64,000 nt of DNA, taken from Anaeromicrobium sp. (lineage in GTDB: Bacteria > Bacillota > Clostridia > Peptostreptococcales > Thermotaleaceae). Location of the stretch: assembly GCF_025210435.1 (NCBI RefSeq), contig NZ_JAOART010000147.1:1-64000 (forward strand). Reading direction: 5' to 3'. Positions within the stretch are counted from its first letter, which is position 1, and every line of letters begins with the position of its first letter. The notes under the pieces were generated by a model. The model saw only the letters and a list, made by a program, of their open reading frames with translations. It searched no databases and was not told the DNA's origin. Made by a program: the position numbers and the translations under genes. Below are positions 1-8,604 of this stretch, piece by piece.

Positions 1-310
1 GGTTTAATAGGTGTTATGGCTCAAATATAAGAAAATATAAGCTGAAATTCAATTTTATCCTTTATGATATATGATACTATCTAGTTATTTTAGATTTTAT
101 GGTTAAATTTAACATTAAATATGGCCAACATAGGGTATTTATAACTCTATCTATTTCCATTATTTTTCTAAAAAGTAATAAAAGTGTAGAAATACTTCTA
201 TTTAACAAGAATATAATAGTTTAAGTCAAGGATTAAACACATTAAAGTTCAACTAATTACAAATTATGGATTTTATTCATAATTTGCCCTAATCACTGTA
301 CGTAGGTCAG
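1..310. other. Left-edge stretch with no recognisable gene
   Basis: I see no coding sequence, RNA gene or strong repeat here. Stops are frequent in all frames I read. The stretch ends where the reading frame of the ABC transporter fragment becomes open, just after a stop at about 290-292. It looks like decayed DNA belonging to the pseudogene cluster that follows. Confidence 0.5.
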
Positions 311-580
311 GCGTCTATTGTTATTTTAGATGAGGCAACTGCAAGTGTTGATCCAGAAAATGAGCATTATATTCAGGAGGCTATTAATACCTTAACCCAT
401 GGGAAAACCATTATTATTATTGCTCATCGTCTTGCTACAATTCAAAATGCTGATCAAATTTTAGTCGTTGACTCAGGAAAAATTGTACAAAGGGGAACGC
501 ATGAGGAGTTGTCAAAACAAGATGGTATATACAGCAGATTTTCAACTATTCGAAAAGCGGCTGAAGGATGGAGTATTTAA
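311..580 (+). pseudogene. C-terminal fragment of an ABC transporter ATPase
   Basis: About 90 codons remain of the end of an ABC half-transporter nucleotide-binding domain. They begin inside the Walker B strand (VILDEATASVDPENE), continue through the H-loop (AHRLATI) and end at TAA. The Walker A and signature LSGGE parts are missing and an upstream stop closes the frame near 290, so the protein cannot function. The sequence resembles the same region of the intact half-transporter at 6814-8604 (LDEATAFADPENE), so it may be the remnant of a related exporter. A hairpin with a T-run follows at 646-690. Confidence 0.85.
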
Positions 581-645
581 GGAACTAATTACAAACCATC
601 TAAGGTGATAGAATTTGTAGTAGCATACATTAACATAGCAAGTAA

Positions 646-690
646 TAAAAAATGACTGAAAATCCATTATTGGTGAATCAGTCATTTTTT
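646..690 (+). terminator. Rho-independent terminator after the ABC fragment
   Basis: The arms AAAAATGACTGA and TCAGTCATTTTT surround an 18-nt loop and end in a T-run. The stem sequence is shared with the larger inverted repeat at 2490-2549 behind the MATE pseudogene. Confidence 0.7.
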
Positions 691-715
691 AGTGTTTACT
701 ATATTTTTAAAATAG

Positions 716-1045
716 ATGTATGCACAAGGAATTTTTTTGAAATTCATCAAAAAAGTTATGACCGTACATCCTACGGGTAAGATCTTAATGATTCTAGTCC
801 ATCAGGTAAAAATGATCGAAACATTTTTATTAAAATACACTAATAGATTAGAGTTTAGTTTTTTAGTACCATATCGTCCTAAATTTAACCTGGTTGAGGG
901 CTTATGGGGTTGGTTAAAAGCTGAAATAACCAATAATGTATTCTATACAGATGCTTGTAAAATAAAATTAAAAGTTAGAAAATTTATCAGATCAATAAAT
1001 TTGGTTCCCGAACAGGTAATTAGTAGGAGTTGTCTACAAAAGTAA
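716..1045 (+). pseudogene. IS630-family transposase, C-terminal fragment
   Basis: The last hundred or so residues match the end of the DDE domain of IS630-type transposases. The recognisable block is PYRPKFNLVEGLWGWLKAEI, the family's Pro-Tyr-Ser-Pro-x-Leu-Asn-Pro-Ile-Glu-x-x-Trp segment holding the final catalytic Glu, followed by a short helical tail. The N-terminal helix-turn-helix and the first Asp region are absent, and the conserved Ser-Pro is Arg-Pro. No terminal inverted repeats were found. It is a dead insertion-sequence remnant, and its presence fits the decay of the neighbouring genes. Confidence 0.75.
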
Positions 1046-1079
1046 AATCTTTAATGCAATTTATATATCTTCCTTTTTG

Positions 1080-1306
1080 TTAAGGAATGTGATGAATAAC
1101 ACGATATCTTTTAGGAGTAATTCCATAAGTTTTTTTAAAAATGCCTGGGAAATGACCTGCGTTCTTATAGCCAACTTTGTTTGCAATGGTTTGTACACTA
1201 TAATCTGAATTTTGAAGAAGCAATAAAGCATGGTTCATACGCATTTCTTTTAAATATTGGTAAGGGGTTGTTCCATAAACTTGCTTGAATGCCGTTTGAA
1301 ATCTGG
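1080..1306 (-). pseudogene. AraC-family regulator, C-terminal fragment
   Basis: Read on the minus strand, about 75 codons give the second half of an AraC/XylS DNA-binding domain. The frame runs through AFKQVYGTTPYQYLKEMRM, then the second helix-turn-helix (IANKVGYKNAGHFPGIFKK) and the signature YGITPKRYR, and stops at 1080-1082. The N-terminal sensor domain and first helix-turn-helix are missing. At about 1305 the sequence passes abruptly into MATE coding sequence on the opposite strand, so a deletion joined two formerly separate genes. It is too short for an ORF search that needs an ATG. Confidence 0.8.
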
Positions 1307-2491
1307 TTTAGGGACTCAACAAGTAGGAGCAGTATCTGTAGCTTTTCCATTATCCTTATATTTTTCTGGTATTGGGTTAACCTTTGGGGTGAGAGGAGCA
1401 TCTTATATTTCTAGACTCTTAGGAGCAAAAGAAAATAAAAAAAGCAAATGAAGTAGCTGCCACATCATTATATACAAGTTTGATCATAGGTGTGATTTTA
1501 GTCATTATAGTTTTAGTGTTTTTAACCCCAATATTAAAGTTTATGGGTGCAACGGATACCATATTACCTTATGCTAAATGTTATGCTGCAATTTTTGCTA
1601 TTAGTGTGTTATTTAGTACAGCAAATGTTACTGCTGGGAATCTTGCCATTTCACAAGGAGCGAGCAATATTAATTTAAGGGCTATGATAAGTGGTGCTGT
1701 TTTGAACATGGTATTAGATCCATTATTAATATATACTTTAAACATGGGGCTCAAGGGAGCAGCTATTGCTACGCTTATTTCATAAATTATTACATCCCTT
1801 ACATATTTCGGTTTTTCTTTGGGGAAAATAGGTATATTCATATTGGAATATCAAACTTTAAGCCTAAATTAGATATATATTCTCAAGTAATTAAAATTGG
1901 AATCTCCATGATGTTATTACAATTCCTTACTGGTTTTTCTATGAGCCTTATTTTAAGGACATCTAGTTACTACGGAGATGAAGTGGTGGTAGCTATGGGG
2001 ATTGTACTTAGAATTGTTACGCTTGGAACGAATGTTGTATTTGGATTTATGAAGGGGTTTCAACCTATGGCAGGATTTAATTATGGTGCAAAGAATTATA
2101 CAAGGTTAATGGAGGTAACTCATGTAAGTGTGAAATTGACAACCATCTATTGTGTTCTTTGGACGCTTGTGGTTGTCTTATTTGCTCATCTGATCGTATC
2201 TCTATTAAGTAATGATACATACGTTATTGCTATTGCTGAAAAAGCATTAAAAGCCAATAGGATTATATTTTTTTACCTTTGGTTTTCAGTTTGCCTATTC
2301 TACCTTATATCTGTCAATAGGAGGAGCCTTATGGGGAGGTGTATTTTCAATTAAATGGAGTAATATATTCTCAATCTGCTGCAGATATGATTACAACCAT
2401 GATTAGTATTGTATTGGCCATTAAAATAGAAAAAGAACTAATAAATCTTAGCATAGGAAAAGTTTCAAATTTCAATGAAAAATCAATATAA
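1303..2491 (+). pseudogene. MATE-family efflux transporter, multiply frameshifted
   Basis: Successive frames together spell a MATE (multidrug and toxin extrusion) membrane transporter lacking its first helix. The segments are: GLGTQQVGAVSVAFPLSLYF to the end of cytoplasmic loop 1 (LLGAKENKK); a second piece from about 1441 (NEVAATSLYTSL); a third from about 1850 (the 12-helix C-terminal half, QPMAGFNYGAKNYTRL); and a tail ending KVSNFNEKSI. Breaks are a homopolymer-A frameshift near 1436-1446, a TAA at 1783-1785 where glutamine would fit, and frameshifts near 1840, 2270 and 2345. The gene was an Na+- or H+-driven exporter and is clearly inactive. A large terminator follows. Confidence 0.85.
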
Positions 2492-2555
2492 TGATAAGGA
2501 AAAATGACTGAAGCTATGTATAAGTTTTCAGTCATTTTTCCTTATCATTTTCATA
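2490..2555 (+). terminator. Long perfect inverted repeat / terminator behind the MATE pseudogene
   Basis: The arms 2490-2512 and 2527-2549 are perfectly complementary over 23 bp and surround a 14-nt loop; the 3' side is T-rich. Part of the stem (AAAAATGACTGAA) is the same as in the terminator at 646-690. Confidence 0.7.
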
Positions 2556-2700
2556 TATTCATTTGGCAATAAGGCAATATGAATATAGATTGTTTACTTT
2601 TTATGAAATAAATTTGAGAGGAAACAATAATATGGAAAATAAAAATTAGAAGAGTAGAGTGTTGTTTAATTTAAATACATTGTTATACTAGAGGGGGAGT

Positions 2701-2829
2701 ATTATTTGTTTTTATTGGAAAAGATTTTTCTCATTTATGTTTAGCAGAACGGATGTTGGACAATATGCCATTTTGTTAGGAGCTTTCATGGGAAATATAT
2801 CAATAATTTTCCTGTATAGTATATATTGA
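2701..2829 (+). other. Possible decayed small membrane-protein ORF
   Basis: After a Shine-Dalgarno-like AGGGGGAG at 2692-2699, a frame without ATG reads about 41 codons to a TGA at 2827. Its second half is hydrophobic (YAILLGAFMGNISIIFLYSI). No standard start codon lies at the right distance; ATT at 2701 or 2704 would be needed. I do not recognise the family. It may be a gene remnant or chance. The rest of 2,556-2,900 holds nothing else I can identify apart from the promoter candidate upstream of the AraC gene. Confidence 0.25.
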
Positions 2830-2856
2830 CAGAGTAGGGGTACGATTTATTACAAT
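2826..2856 (+). promoter_or_regulatory. Candidate sigma-A promoter of the AraC-type gene
   Basis: TTGACA at 2826-2831 is followed after 19 bp by TACAAT at 2851-2856. The spacer is longer than ideal. The AraC-family start codon lies 45 bp further on. Confidence 0.4.
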
Positions 2857-2901
2857 ATTTATGGTGAACCTAAATTTCAAAAAAGGGGAGGGTAGATTAA
2901 A

Positions 2902-3879
2902 ATGATAATAAAAAAAAATATAGTAGATGACTATTACAAATATATTGAAGATAAATACTGTAGTAAAACATTGGATGAGTTACTAGGGAAAAAATATGTT
3001 ATCAAAGATGAATTTGGTGCAGGAGATTTTTTTAGGATAAAAATAGAAGATGGATTAGAAATCTCAGGATTGAATATCTCAAAAATGGAAATGGATTTTG
3101 ATAATAGATTAAATTATGAGGAAATTTTAGAAGTAGGATATTGTTATAGTGGATATATAAAAATTTTGTCTTTACCAGACCATAAAGAATATACATTTAA
3201 AAAAGGAGATATTTTTATTTATAGAACATTGAATAGACTAGATTATTTTAAATTTAAATATAAAAATTGTAAAACCATATCTATTCATATTAATTTTAAT
3301 ATTATTAAAAATGCTATCAATTCAATTTGGGAAGATAAACTCATAACAGATTGGCAAGAAAACATAAATAATATATTTAATGGAAATATACTAATTATTG
3401 AAAAAGCTAGCTATGATTTAAGAAAAATAGCACAAGAGATAGATGCAATTACTAATCATAATGTGATGGGATATATGAAAATAAAATTAAAAACAATTGA
3501 GTTTTTAGATACTTTCCTTGAAGAAAAATCAAAAGAAAATTTGAAAAAACTTAAAAATAATGAAGTAGAAATGATCACTAAGGCAAAAGAAATCATCAAT
3601 GAAAATATTGAAAATGCACCGTCTGTGAAAGAACTAGCGAGTAAATTAAATATGAGTGTTTATAAATTACAAAAATGGTTTAAAGAGCTTACAGGAGATA
3701 CGGTATATGAATATATAAAAAAAGTAAAAATAGAAAAAGCAAAATATTTATTGAAAAATACAAATATGTCAATTTTGGAGATTACCAATGAAATAGGCTA
3801 TGAAAATCCAAGTAAATTTGCAAATGTATTTAAAAGATATAATAATATAACACCATTAAAATACAGAAAATCAAAATAA
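2902..3879 (+). CDS. AraC-family transcriptional regulator
   Basis: This 325-residue DNA-binding regulator ends in a complete AraC/XylS domain of about 100 residues. Helix-turn-helix 1 is VKELASKLNMSVYKLQKWFK, and helix-turn-helix 2 is ILEITNEIGYENPSKFANVF, closed by the family signature NITPLKYRKSK. The N-terminal 200 residues should sense a ligand; I cannot assign the fold. The ATG at 2902 has a strong GGGGAGGG ribosome site. It stands directly upstream of the Fur-boxed feo genes and the two half-ABC genes. AraC-type activators of this length often control siderophore or metal transporters, so a role in activating the iron locus is likely but inferred. The gene is intact, unlike the AraC fragment at 1080-1306. 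Confidence 0.9.
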   Translation: MIIKKNIVDDYYKYIEDKYCSKTLDELLGKKYVIKDEFGAGDFFRIKIEDGLEISGLNISKMEMDFDNRLNYEEILEVGYCYSGYIKILSLPDHKEYTFKKGDIFIYRTLNRLDYFKFKYKNCKTISIHINFNIIKNAINSIWEDKLITDWQENINNIFNGNILIIEKASYDLRKIAQEIDAITNHNVMGYMKIKLKTIEFLDTFLEEKSKENLKKLKNNEVEMITKAKEIINENIENAPSVKELASKLNMSVYKLQKWFKELTGDTVYEYIKKVKIEKAKYLLKNTNMSILEITNEIGYENPSKFANVFKRYNNITPLKYRKSK

Positions 3880-3980
3880 TCAAGGTTCCATAGCATTTAA
3901 AAAATTCAATAATAATAGGATAAATGTTCCAAATATAAATATTTTTTTATTTTTTGGAGCATTTTTTATTTGTTTTGGAG

Positions 3981-4009
3981 TAGAAAATGATAATCATTAT
4001 CAATATAAT
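3981..4009 (+). promoter_or_regulatory. feo promoter with a perfect Fur box
   Basis: TGATAATCATTATCA at 3988-4002 is an exact 7-1-7 match to the Bacillus-type Fur box (TGATAAT-N-ATTATCA). It lies between a weak -35 (TAGAAA, 3981-3986) and a perfect -10 (TATAAT, 4004-4009) spaced 17 bp apart. Fur-Fe(II) bound here would block RNA polymerase, so the downstream feo genes should be induced by iron shortage. Confidence 0.85.
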
Positions 4010-4077
4010 GATTGTAGGAAAAGATTAAATAAACATAATATAAAGGAACGGGTTATATAAAAAATACGCCAATATAT

Positions 4078-4092
4078 TGATAATGATTATTG
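4078..4092 (+). promoter_or_regulatory. Second Fur box upstream of feoA
   Basis: TGATAATGATTATTG matches 13 of 15 positions of the 7-1-7 Fur consensus, 75 bp downstream of the perfect box and 66 bp before the feoA start. A tandem arrangement of this kind would tighten repression. Confidence 0.7.
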
Positions 4093-4157
4093 TTACAAAA
4101 TGAAATTGATGCAAAATATATTTAAAAAAATAGATCAACGAAATGAGAGGTGATTAG

Positions 4158-4385
4158 ATGAACGGTTTAAATTTACAAAAGGAAAATACCCTATGTAAAA
4201 TAGTAGCATTACAAGGATCAAATAAGTTTATAAGTAAAATAACAGCTATGGGACTGACAAATGGAACAATTGTGGAAGTTATTCAAAATAATAAAAAGTT
4301 TCCAGTTTTATTGTTTGCTAGAGATACAATGATTGCTGTAAATAAAGAGGAAGCTAAAAAAATACTTGTAAAGGAGGTATCCTAA
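4158..4385 (+). CDS. feoA: FeoA, ferrous iron transport accessory protein
   Basis: This is a 75-residue cytoplasmic SH3-like protein of the FeoA family, which supports Fe(II) uptake by FeoB, probably by contacting its G domain. The family core can be followed: a first strand with CKIVALQGSNKFISKITAMG, the conserved MGLTNGTIVEVIQN turn, and a hydrophobic end (VLLFARDTMIAVNKEEAKKI). The length is normal. The start ATG has a GAGAGGTG ribosome site, and the stop is directly followed by the FeoB ATG, so the two are translationally linked. Fur boxes lie upstream. Confidence 0.93.
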   Translation: MNGLNLQKENTLCKIVALQGSNKFISKITAMGLTNGTIVEVIQNNKKFPVLLFARDTMIAVNKEEAKKILVKEVS

Positions 4386-6446
4386 ATGGACAGTGTAGCT
4401 GTAGAAGGTTTCGTTAAAATAGGTCTAGCAGGACAACCAAATACAGGAAAATCAACACTTTTCAACAGACTTACTGGTGCAAAACAGCATGTAGGGAATT
4501 GGCCTGGAAAAACCGTTGAGCAAAAAAGTGGTATATTTCATTTTAATCATAAAAAATACAGCCTTGTGGATTTACCTGGAACATATAGCTTGACTGCTAA
4601 TTCGGCAGAAGAGCTTATTGCTAGAGATTTCATCATTTCAGATGAGGTGGATATGATTATTACAATGGTAGATACATCCCAGCTAGAGAGAAGCATGTAT
4701 TTACTTTCAGAGATGGTAGGAATGAATGTTCCTATAATTGGGGTATTGAATATGATAGATGTTGCCAAGGAACAAGGTAAAGTTATTAACATTGAAAAGC
4801 TACAAGAAAAATTAGGAATACCCATTGTTCCTATGGTGGCTGCGAAAGGAGAAGGTGTTGAAAGTCTTTTAGAAAAAGTTCAAATAATAGAAGCAAATGA
4901 AAAGATTCTTCATACAGATACTATGGTAAAAATATATAAGGATGTTTTCAAAGAAGCATTCAATGATATTATGAAAATCTTACCTGATGGAGGTATAGGA
5001 AATTGTAGTAGAGGGTGGCTTGGTATAAGATTGCTTGAAAATGATAGGCAAATTGTTGATCTTGTTAAAGAAAAGGTTACAAAAGATGAATGGGAAATGA
5101 TCCATTCTATTATCAAAAGAAATACAGATGGACCTCTAAAGGCAGCTAATTGTAGGTATGCATGGATCGAAAGTGTTTTAGATGGTGTATTCACAAAAAA
5201 ACGAGAATATTCCCTAAAGAGAATTGGATTTGATAAGCTATCCACCCATAGAATTTTTGGAAAACCGATTGCAGTGTTTATGATGATACTAGGATTTATT
5301 GCCAGCATGATGATCGCTATGCCGTTTATGATGGGGATTGGTAGTATATTACCAAAAATCTCTTTAACCTTACGAAATATTTTATTAGATAAAGGAATTT
5401 CAAATTGGATTGTTTCATTACTAACAGAAGCAGTTGTGCCTTCAGTTTCTATGGCCATTCTTATGGGAGTATTTATTGCAGGGGTTGTGTTTATTTTCGG
5501 ATTTATGGAAGATGTAGGATATATGGCGAGAGTTGCTTATGTATTTGATACAACTATGAATAATATAGGTTTACATGGAAAATCTATTATGCCATTTGTT
5601 ACGAGTTTTGGTTGTAATATGGCAGGGATCACTGGATCTAGAGTAATAGATTCATGGAAACAAAGGCTCCTTACAATTACTACGAGTATGGTCGTACCGT
5701 GTGCGGCTATGTGGGGAGTTATAGGCTTAGTAGGAAGTCTATTTTTTGGTGTGAATGCCATATGGGTTATTGTAGCTTTGTTCATATGTTCTATTTTCCA
5801 TATTATATTTACATCTTGGATTTTTAGAACAAAGTTTATAAAGGAAGAAGATGGGACTGGGCTGATTATGGAGCTGCCACCTTATCACAAACCCAACTGG
5901 AAAGGAATTTTTGTTCATGTTTGGAGTAAAATGAAAGATGTTATGAAAAAAGCATTTGTTGTAATTGTGGGTGTATCTGTTATAATGTGGGCTTTGTCAT
6001 ATACGTCTGATGGAAATATTGAAAATAGTCCAATATATGCAATTGGTAAAACAGTAGAACCTATAGCATCTTTTTTAGGACTAGATTGGAGACTATTTAT
6101 TGCATTGATTGTTTCTATAATGAGTAAGGAAGGTGCTTTAGGCGTATTATCCATGTTATTTGGAGTAGGAACAGGAATATCAAGTTTTTCAGGAATTATG
6201 ATTTCAGGAGCTGTTCAATTTGACCAAACTGCTTTATCAACGGTTATGTTAGCATCTGTTTCAAAGGCTTCGGCCCTTGCTTTTATGTTTGCATATTATT
6301 TTAATATTCCATGTATGGCAGCTATTGCATCTGTCAATGCTGAAACCCATTCCTTAAAATGGACCATTAAAATTGTGAGTTATTATATGGTGAGTGCACT
6401 TGTTATCGGTGGCATTGTTTATCGAATAGGAACAATGATTTTTTAG
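4386..6446 (+). CDS. feoB: FeoB, Fe(II) transporter with N-terminal GTPase
   Basis: This 686-residue inner-membrane ferrous iron transporter has a G domain at residues 1-165 with G1 GQPNTGKST (16-24), G3 DLPG (62-65) and G4 NMID (122-125). A helical GDI-like linker follows, then from about residue 290 two gate regions and 8-10 membrane segments. Gate 1 keeps the conserved Cys (SFGCNMAGITGSR). The usual second Cys motif SCSARLPVY appears here as VVPCAAMWGVI, so the protein belongs to a divergent FeoB branch. It takes up Fe(II) in an anoxic cell. It is cotranscribed with feoA, the FeoC-like gene and possibly the ABC pair. Confidence 0.95.
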   Translation: MDSVAVEGFVKIGLAGQPNTGKSTLFNRLTGAKQHVGNWPGKTVEQKSGIFHFNHKKYSLVDLPGTYSLTANSAEELIARDFIISDEVDMIITMVDTSQLERSMYLLSEMVGMNVPIIGVLNMIDVAKEQGKVINIEKLQEKLGIPIVPMVAAKGEGVESLLEKVQIIEANEKILHTDTMVKIYKDVFKEAFNDIMKILPDGGIGNCSRGWLGIRLLENDRQIVDLVKEKVTKDEWEMIHSIIKRNTDGPLKAANCRYAWIESVLDGVFTKKREYSLKRIGFDKLSTHRIFGKPIAVFMMILGFIASMMIAMPFMMGIGSILPKISLTLRNILLDKGISNWIVSLLTEAVVPSVSMAILMGVFIAGVVFIFGFMEDVGYMARVAYVFDTTMNNIGLHGKSIMPFVTSFGCNMAGITGSRVIDSWKQRLLTITTSMVVPCAAMWGVIGLVGSLFFGVNAIWVIVALFICSIFHIIFTSWIFRTKFIKEEDGTGLIMELPPYHKPNWKGIFVHVWSKMKDVMKKAFVVIVGVSVIMWALSYTSDGNIENSPIYAIGKTVEPIASFLGLDWRLFIALIVSIMSKEGALGVLSMLFGVGTGISSFSGIMISGAVQFDQTALSTVMLASVSKASALAFMFAYYFNIPCMAAIASVNAETHSLKWTIKIVSYYMVSALVIGGIVYRIGTMIF

Positions 6447-6457
6447 AGGTGATTGGA

Positions 6458-6727
6458 TTGTTGTTAGATAAAATATTAATTACATTAAGGGAAGGAAGAA
6501 TCCTATCCTATGAAGATCTAGAAGAAAATTTAGATGTAGATGAAATACTTATTAAGACAGCAGTGAATCAGCTTGATAATATGGGTTATCTACAGAAATA
6601 TTATGCAGGTTGCAATACTTGTAATGGATGCAGTAAAAAAAGTATGAAAAAAAATCAACTGCATGTATGGATGCTTTCTAAAGAAGGTAAAGATTATTTG
6701 AAAAGGATAAAAAATCCTTCTTGGTAA
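6458..6727 (+). CDS. FeoC-like winged-helix protein with Cys cluster
   Basis: This small protein of 89 residues has an N-terminal winged helix (residues 1-48) followed by three cysteines, C52-x2-C55-x2-C58, in a loop. That is the layout of FeoC, a small Fe-S or metal-sensing partner of FeoB. The C-terminal third ends with a helix (SKEGKDYLKRIKN). I choose TTG at 6458 because AGAGGTG at 6445-6451 then lies 6 nt upstream; GTG at 6449 is possible but would overlap that site. It stands 11 nt after feoB in the same operon. FeoC-like is inferred from context, size and cysteines; sequence identity to proteobacterial FeoC is low. Confidence 0.75.
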   Translation: MLLDKILITLREGRILSYEDLEENLDVDEILIKTAVNQLDNMGYLQKYYAGCNTCNGCSKKSMKKNQLHVWMLSKEGKDYLKRIKNPSW

Positions 6728-6743
6728 ATTTTTCAAGAAGGAT
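6714..6743 (+). terminator. Hairpin between the feo genes and the ABC pair
   Basis: ATCCTTCTTG and CAAGAAGGAT form a 10-bp stem overlapping the stop codon of the FeoC-like gene. No clear T-run follows, so it may only partly terminate or may stabilise the upstream message; the ABC genes could still be cotranscribed. Confidence 0.4.
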
Positions 6744-6813
6744 ATATATCTTTTAAAGAAGCTCTTAGTATTTAGGGATTAGGAATCACATAGAAGGATG
6801 GTGAATCATAAAA

Positions 6814-8604
6814 ATGGAATCAAAACAAAAATCAACGCTTTCGAAATTATTAAAATTTGCAGGTAAGTATCGTTTTTTCATTATACTTGCAATTGTGTTC
6901 TCTGGGATGAGTGCAATTTTATCTTTATTTCCATTTGTTTGTATATGGTTTGTTGTAAAAGATATTTTTAAGGCTTTGCCAGATGTTACCCAAGCTACAC
7001 AAAGCATAAAATATGGCTGGATGGCAGTTGGATTTTCTCTTTTAAGTATTACGCTTTACTTTATAAGTTTAATGTGTTCACATTTGGCCGCTTTTCGTGT
7101 TGAAAAGAACATGAGGAAGGAAGCCATGCATAAGATTGTTACACTTCCTTTAGGTTTTTTCACGAAAAACACAAGTGGTAAACTTAGAAAAGTAATTGAT
7201 GATAATGCAAGTTTAACCCATGGTTTTTTAGCACATCAATTGCCAGATTTATCAGGGGTTATCATAATGCCTATTGCTATAGTTATCATCTTATTCATTT
7301 TTGATTGGAGTTTAGGGCTTGTTTGTTTAGCACCCATATTTTTAAGTTTATTGATTTTAAGGAAGATGATGGGAGGAAATAATGCGAAATTCATGAAAAA
7401 ATATATGGATGCATTGGAAGATATGAACGCATCTGCCGTTGAATATGTTAGAGGAATTCCTGTAGTGAAGGTGTTTCAGCAAACCGTATATTCTTTTAAG
7501 AATTTTCATAAATCCATTAAGGGATATAGTGACTTTGCTTCAGAATATGCCATAAATTGTCGTGTTCCCATGATTGGATTTACGATTACGATCAATGCTC
7601 CAGCGTTACTTTTGATACCGATTGGAATTCTTTTCATATTGAACGGGTCAGATTATAATGCATTTTTATTAGACTTGATTTTTTATATGTTATTTTCACC
7701 ACTTATTGCAGTAATGATGACGAAAATCCTGTTTTCAAGTGAAAATATTATGGCAGCAAAGGAAGCTTTAATCAGAATAGATGAAATATTAGAAGCAAAG
7801 AGCTTAGAAGAAACAAACCAGAAAAAACAAACAAATGAAAATGATATTGTATTTAAAAATGTTAGTTTTACTTATCCAGAGAGTGGCAAAGCTGCTATTT
7901 GTAATGTGAGTTTTACTATTCCGAAGGGAAAAACTTTTGCGTTAGTAGGTCCTTCGGGAGGTGGAAAGAGTACATTGGCAAGTCTTGTGGCAAGATTTTG
8001 GGATGTAGACTGTGGAAGGATTGAAATTGGAGGTGTTAATGTAAAAGATTTTGAGGAGAAAGATTTGATGGAAAAAATTGCTTTTGTCTTTCAAAATAGT
8101 AAGTTATTTAAAACAAGCTTATTAGAAAATATTAGATTAGCAAATCCAAAGGCTACTCGCAAAGAAGTAATGAAAGCAGCACATTTAGCACAGTGTGACG
8201 ATATCATAGAAAAAATGCCTCAAGGGATAGATACAGTTGTAGGGACAGAAGGGGTATATCTTTCTGGAGGAGAACAGCAAAGAATCGCCTTAGCCAGAGC
8301 TATTTTAAAAGATTCTCCAATCATTATATTAGATGAAGCAACAGCTTTTGCAGATCCTGAGAATGAATATCAAATACAAAAAGCTTTTGAATCTCTTGTT
8401 CAAGATAAAACTGTTTTAATGATTGCTCACAGACTTTCTTCTATAAAAGATGTTGACTCAATTCTTGTTATAAAGGATGGGAAAATTGTAGAAAGTGGAG
8501 ATCATGAGAATCTTTCACATAAAAACGGAACATACAAAAAAATGTGGGAAGAATATCAAACATCTATTTCATGGAAAGTTGGGAAGGTGGAGGCGAATGT
8601 TTAA
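6814..8604 (+). CDS. ABC half-transporter (permease-ATPase fusion), first partner
   Basis: This 596-residue protein has an exporter-type membrane domain (about residues 20-310, six helices) fused to an ATPase domain (about 340-590). It shows Walker A GPSGGGKST (379-387), signature LSGGE (483-487), Walker B ILDEAT with D507/E508, and H-loop AHRLSSI. The D-loop reads AFAD instead of SALD. Its stop overlaps the next ABC gene by 8 nt, so the two should form a heterodimer. Paired half-transporters of this size next to AraC regulators and Fe(II) genes recall the YbtPQ/IrtAB type, which import iron-siderophores despite the exporter fold. That substrate is inference. Confidence 0.88.
   Translation: MESKQKSTLSKLLKFAGKYRFFIILAIVFSGMSAILSLFPFVCIWFVVKDIFKALPDVTQATQSIKYGWMAVGFSLLSITLYFISLMCSHLAAFRVEKNMRKEAMHKIVTLPLGFFTKNTSGKLRKVIDDNASLTHGFLAHQLPDLSGVIIMPIAIVIILFIFDWSLGLVCLAPIFLSLLILRKMMGGNNAKFMKKYMDALEDMNASAVEYVRGIPVVKVFQQTVYSFKNFHKSIKGYSDFASEYAINCRVPMIGFTITINAPALLLIPIGILFILNGSDYNAFLLDLIFYMLFSPLIAVMMTKILFSSENIMAAKEALIRIDEILEAKSLEETNQKKQTNENDIVFKNVSFTYPESGKAAICNVSFTIPKGKTFALVGPSGGGKSTLASLVARFWDVDCGRIEIGGVNVKDFEEKDLMEKIAFVFQNSKLFKTSLLENIRLANPKATRKEVMKAAHLAQCDDIIEKMPQGIDTVVGTEGVYLSGGEQQRIALARAILKDSPIIILDEATAFADPENEYQIQKAFESLVQDKTVLMIAHRLSSIKDVDSILVIKDGKIVESGDHENLSHKNGTYKKMWEEYQTSISWKVGKVEANV

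Noticed and set aside
1257..1451. ORF beginning with ATG at 1257 as a real gene start
   Set aside because: The first 15 codons read AraC DNA on the wrong strand; only the part from about 1303 is MATE sequence, and the frame breaks near 1441.
4910..5458. Minus-strand frame of 182 codons opposite feoB
   Set aside because: It is a shadow of the membrane-protein coding strand, without a ribosome site or motifs.
8495..8596. Earlier start for the second ABC gene
   Set aside because: These codons lie in the first ABC gene and lack a ribosome site; GGTGGAGG before 8597 fits the later ATG and the usual protein start.
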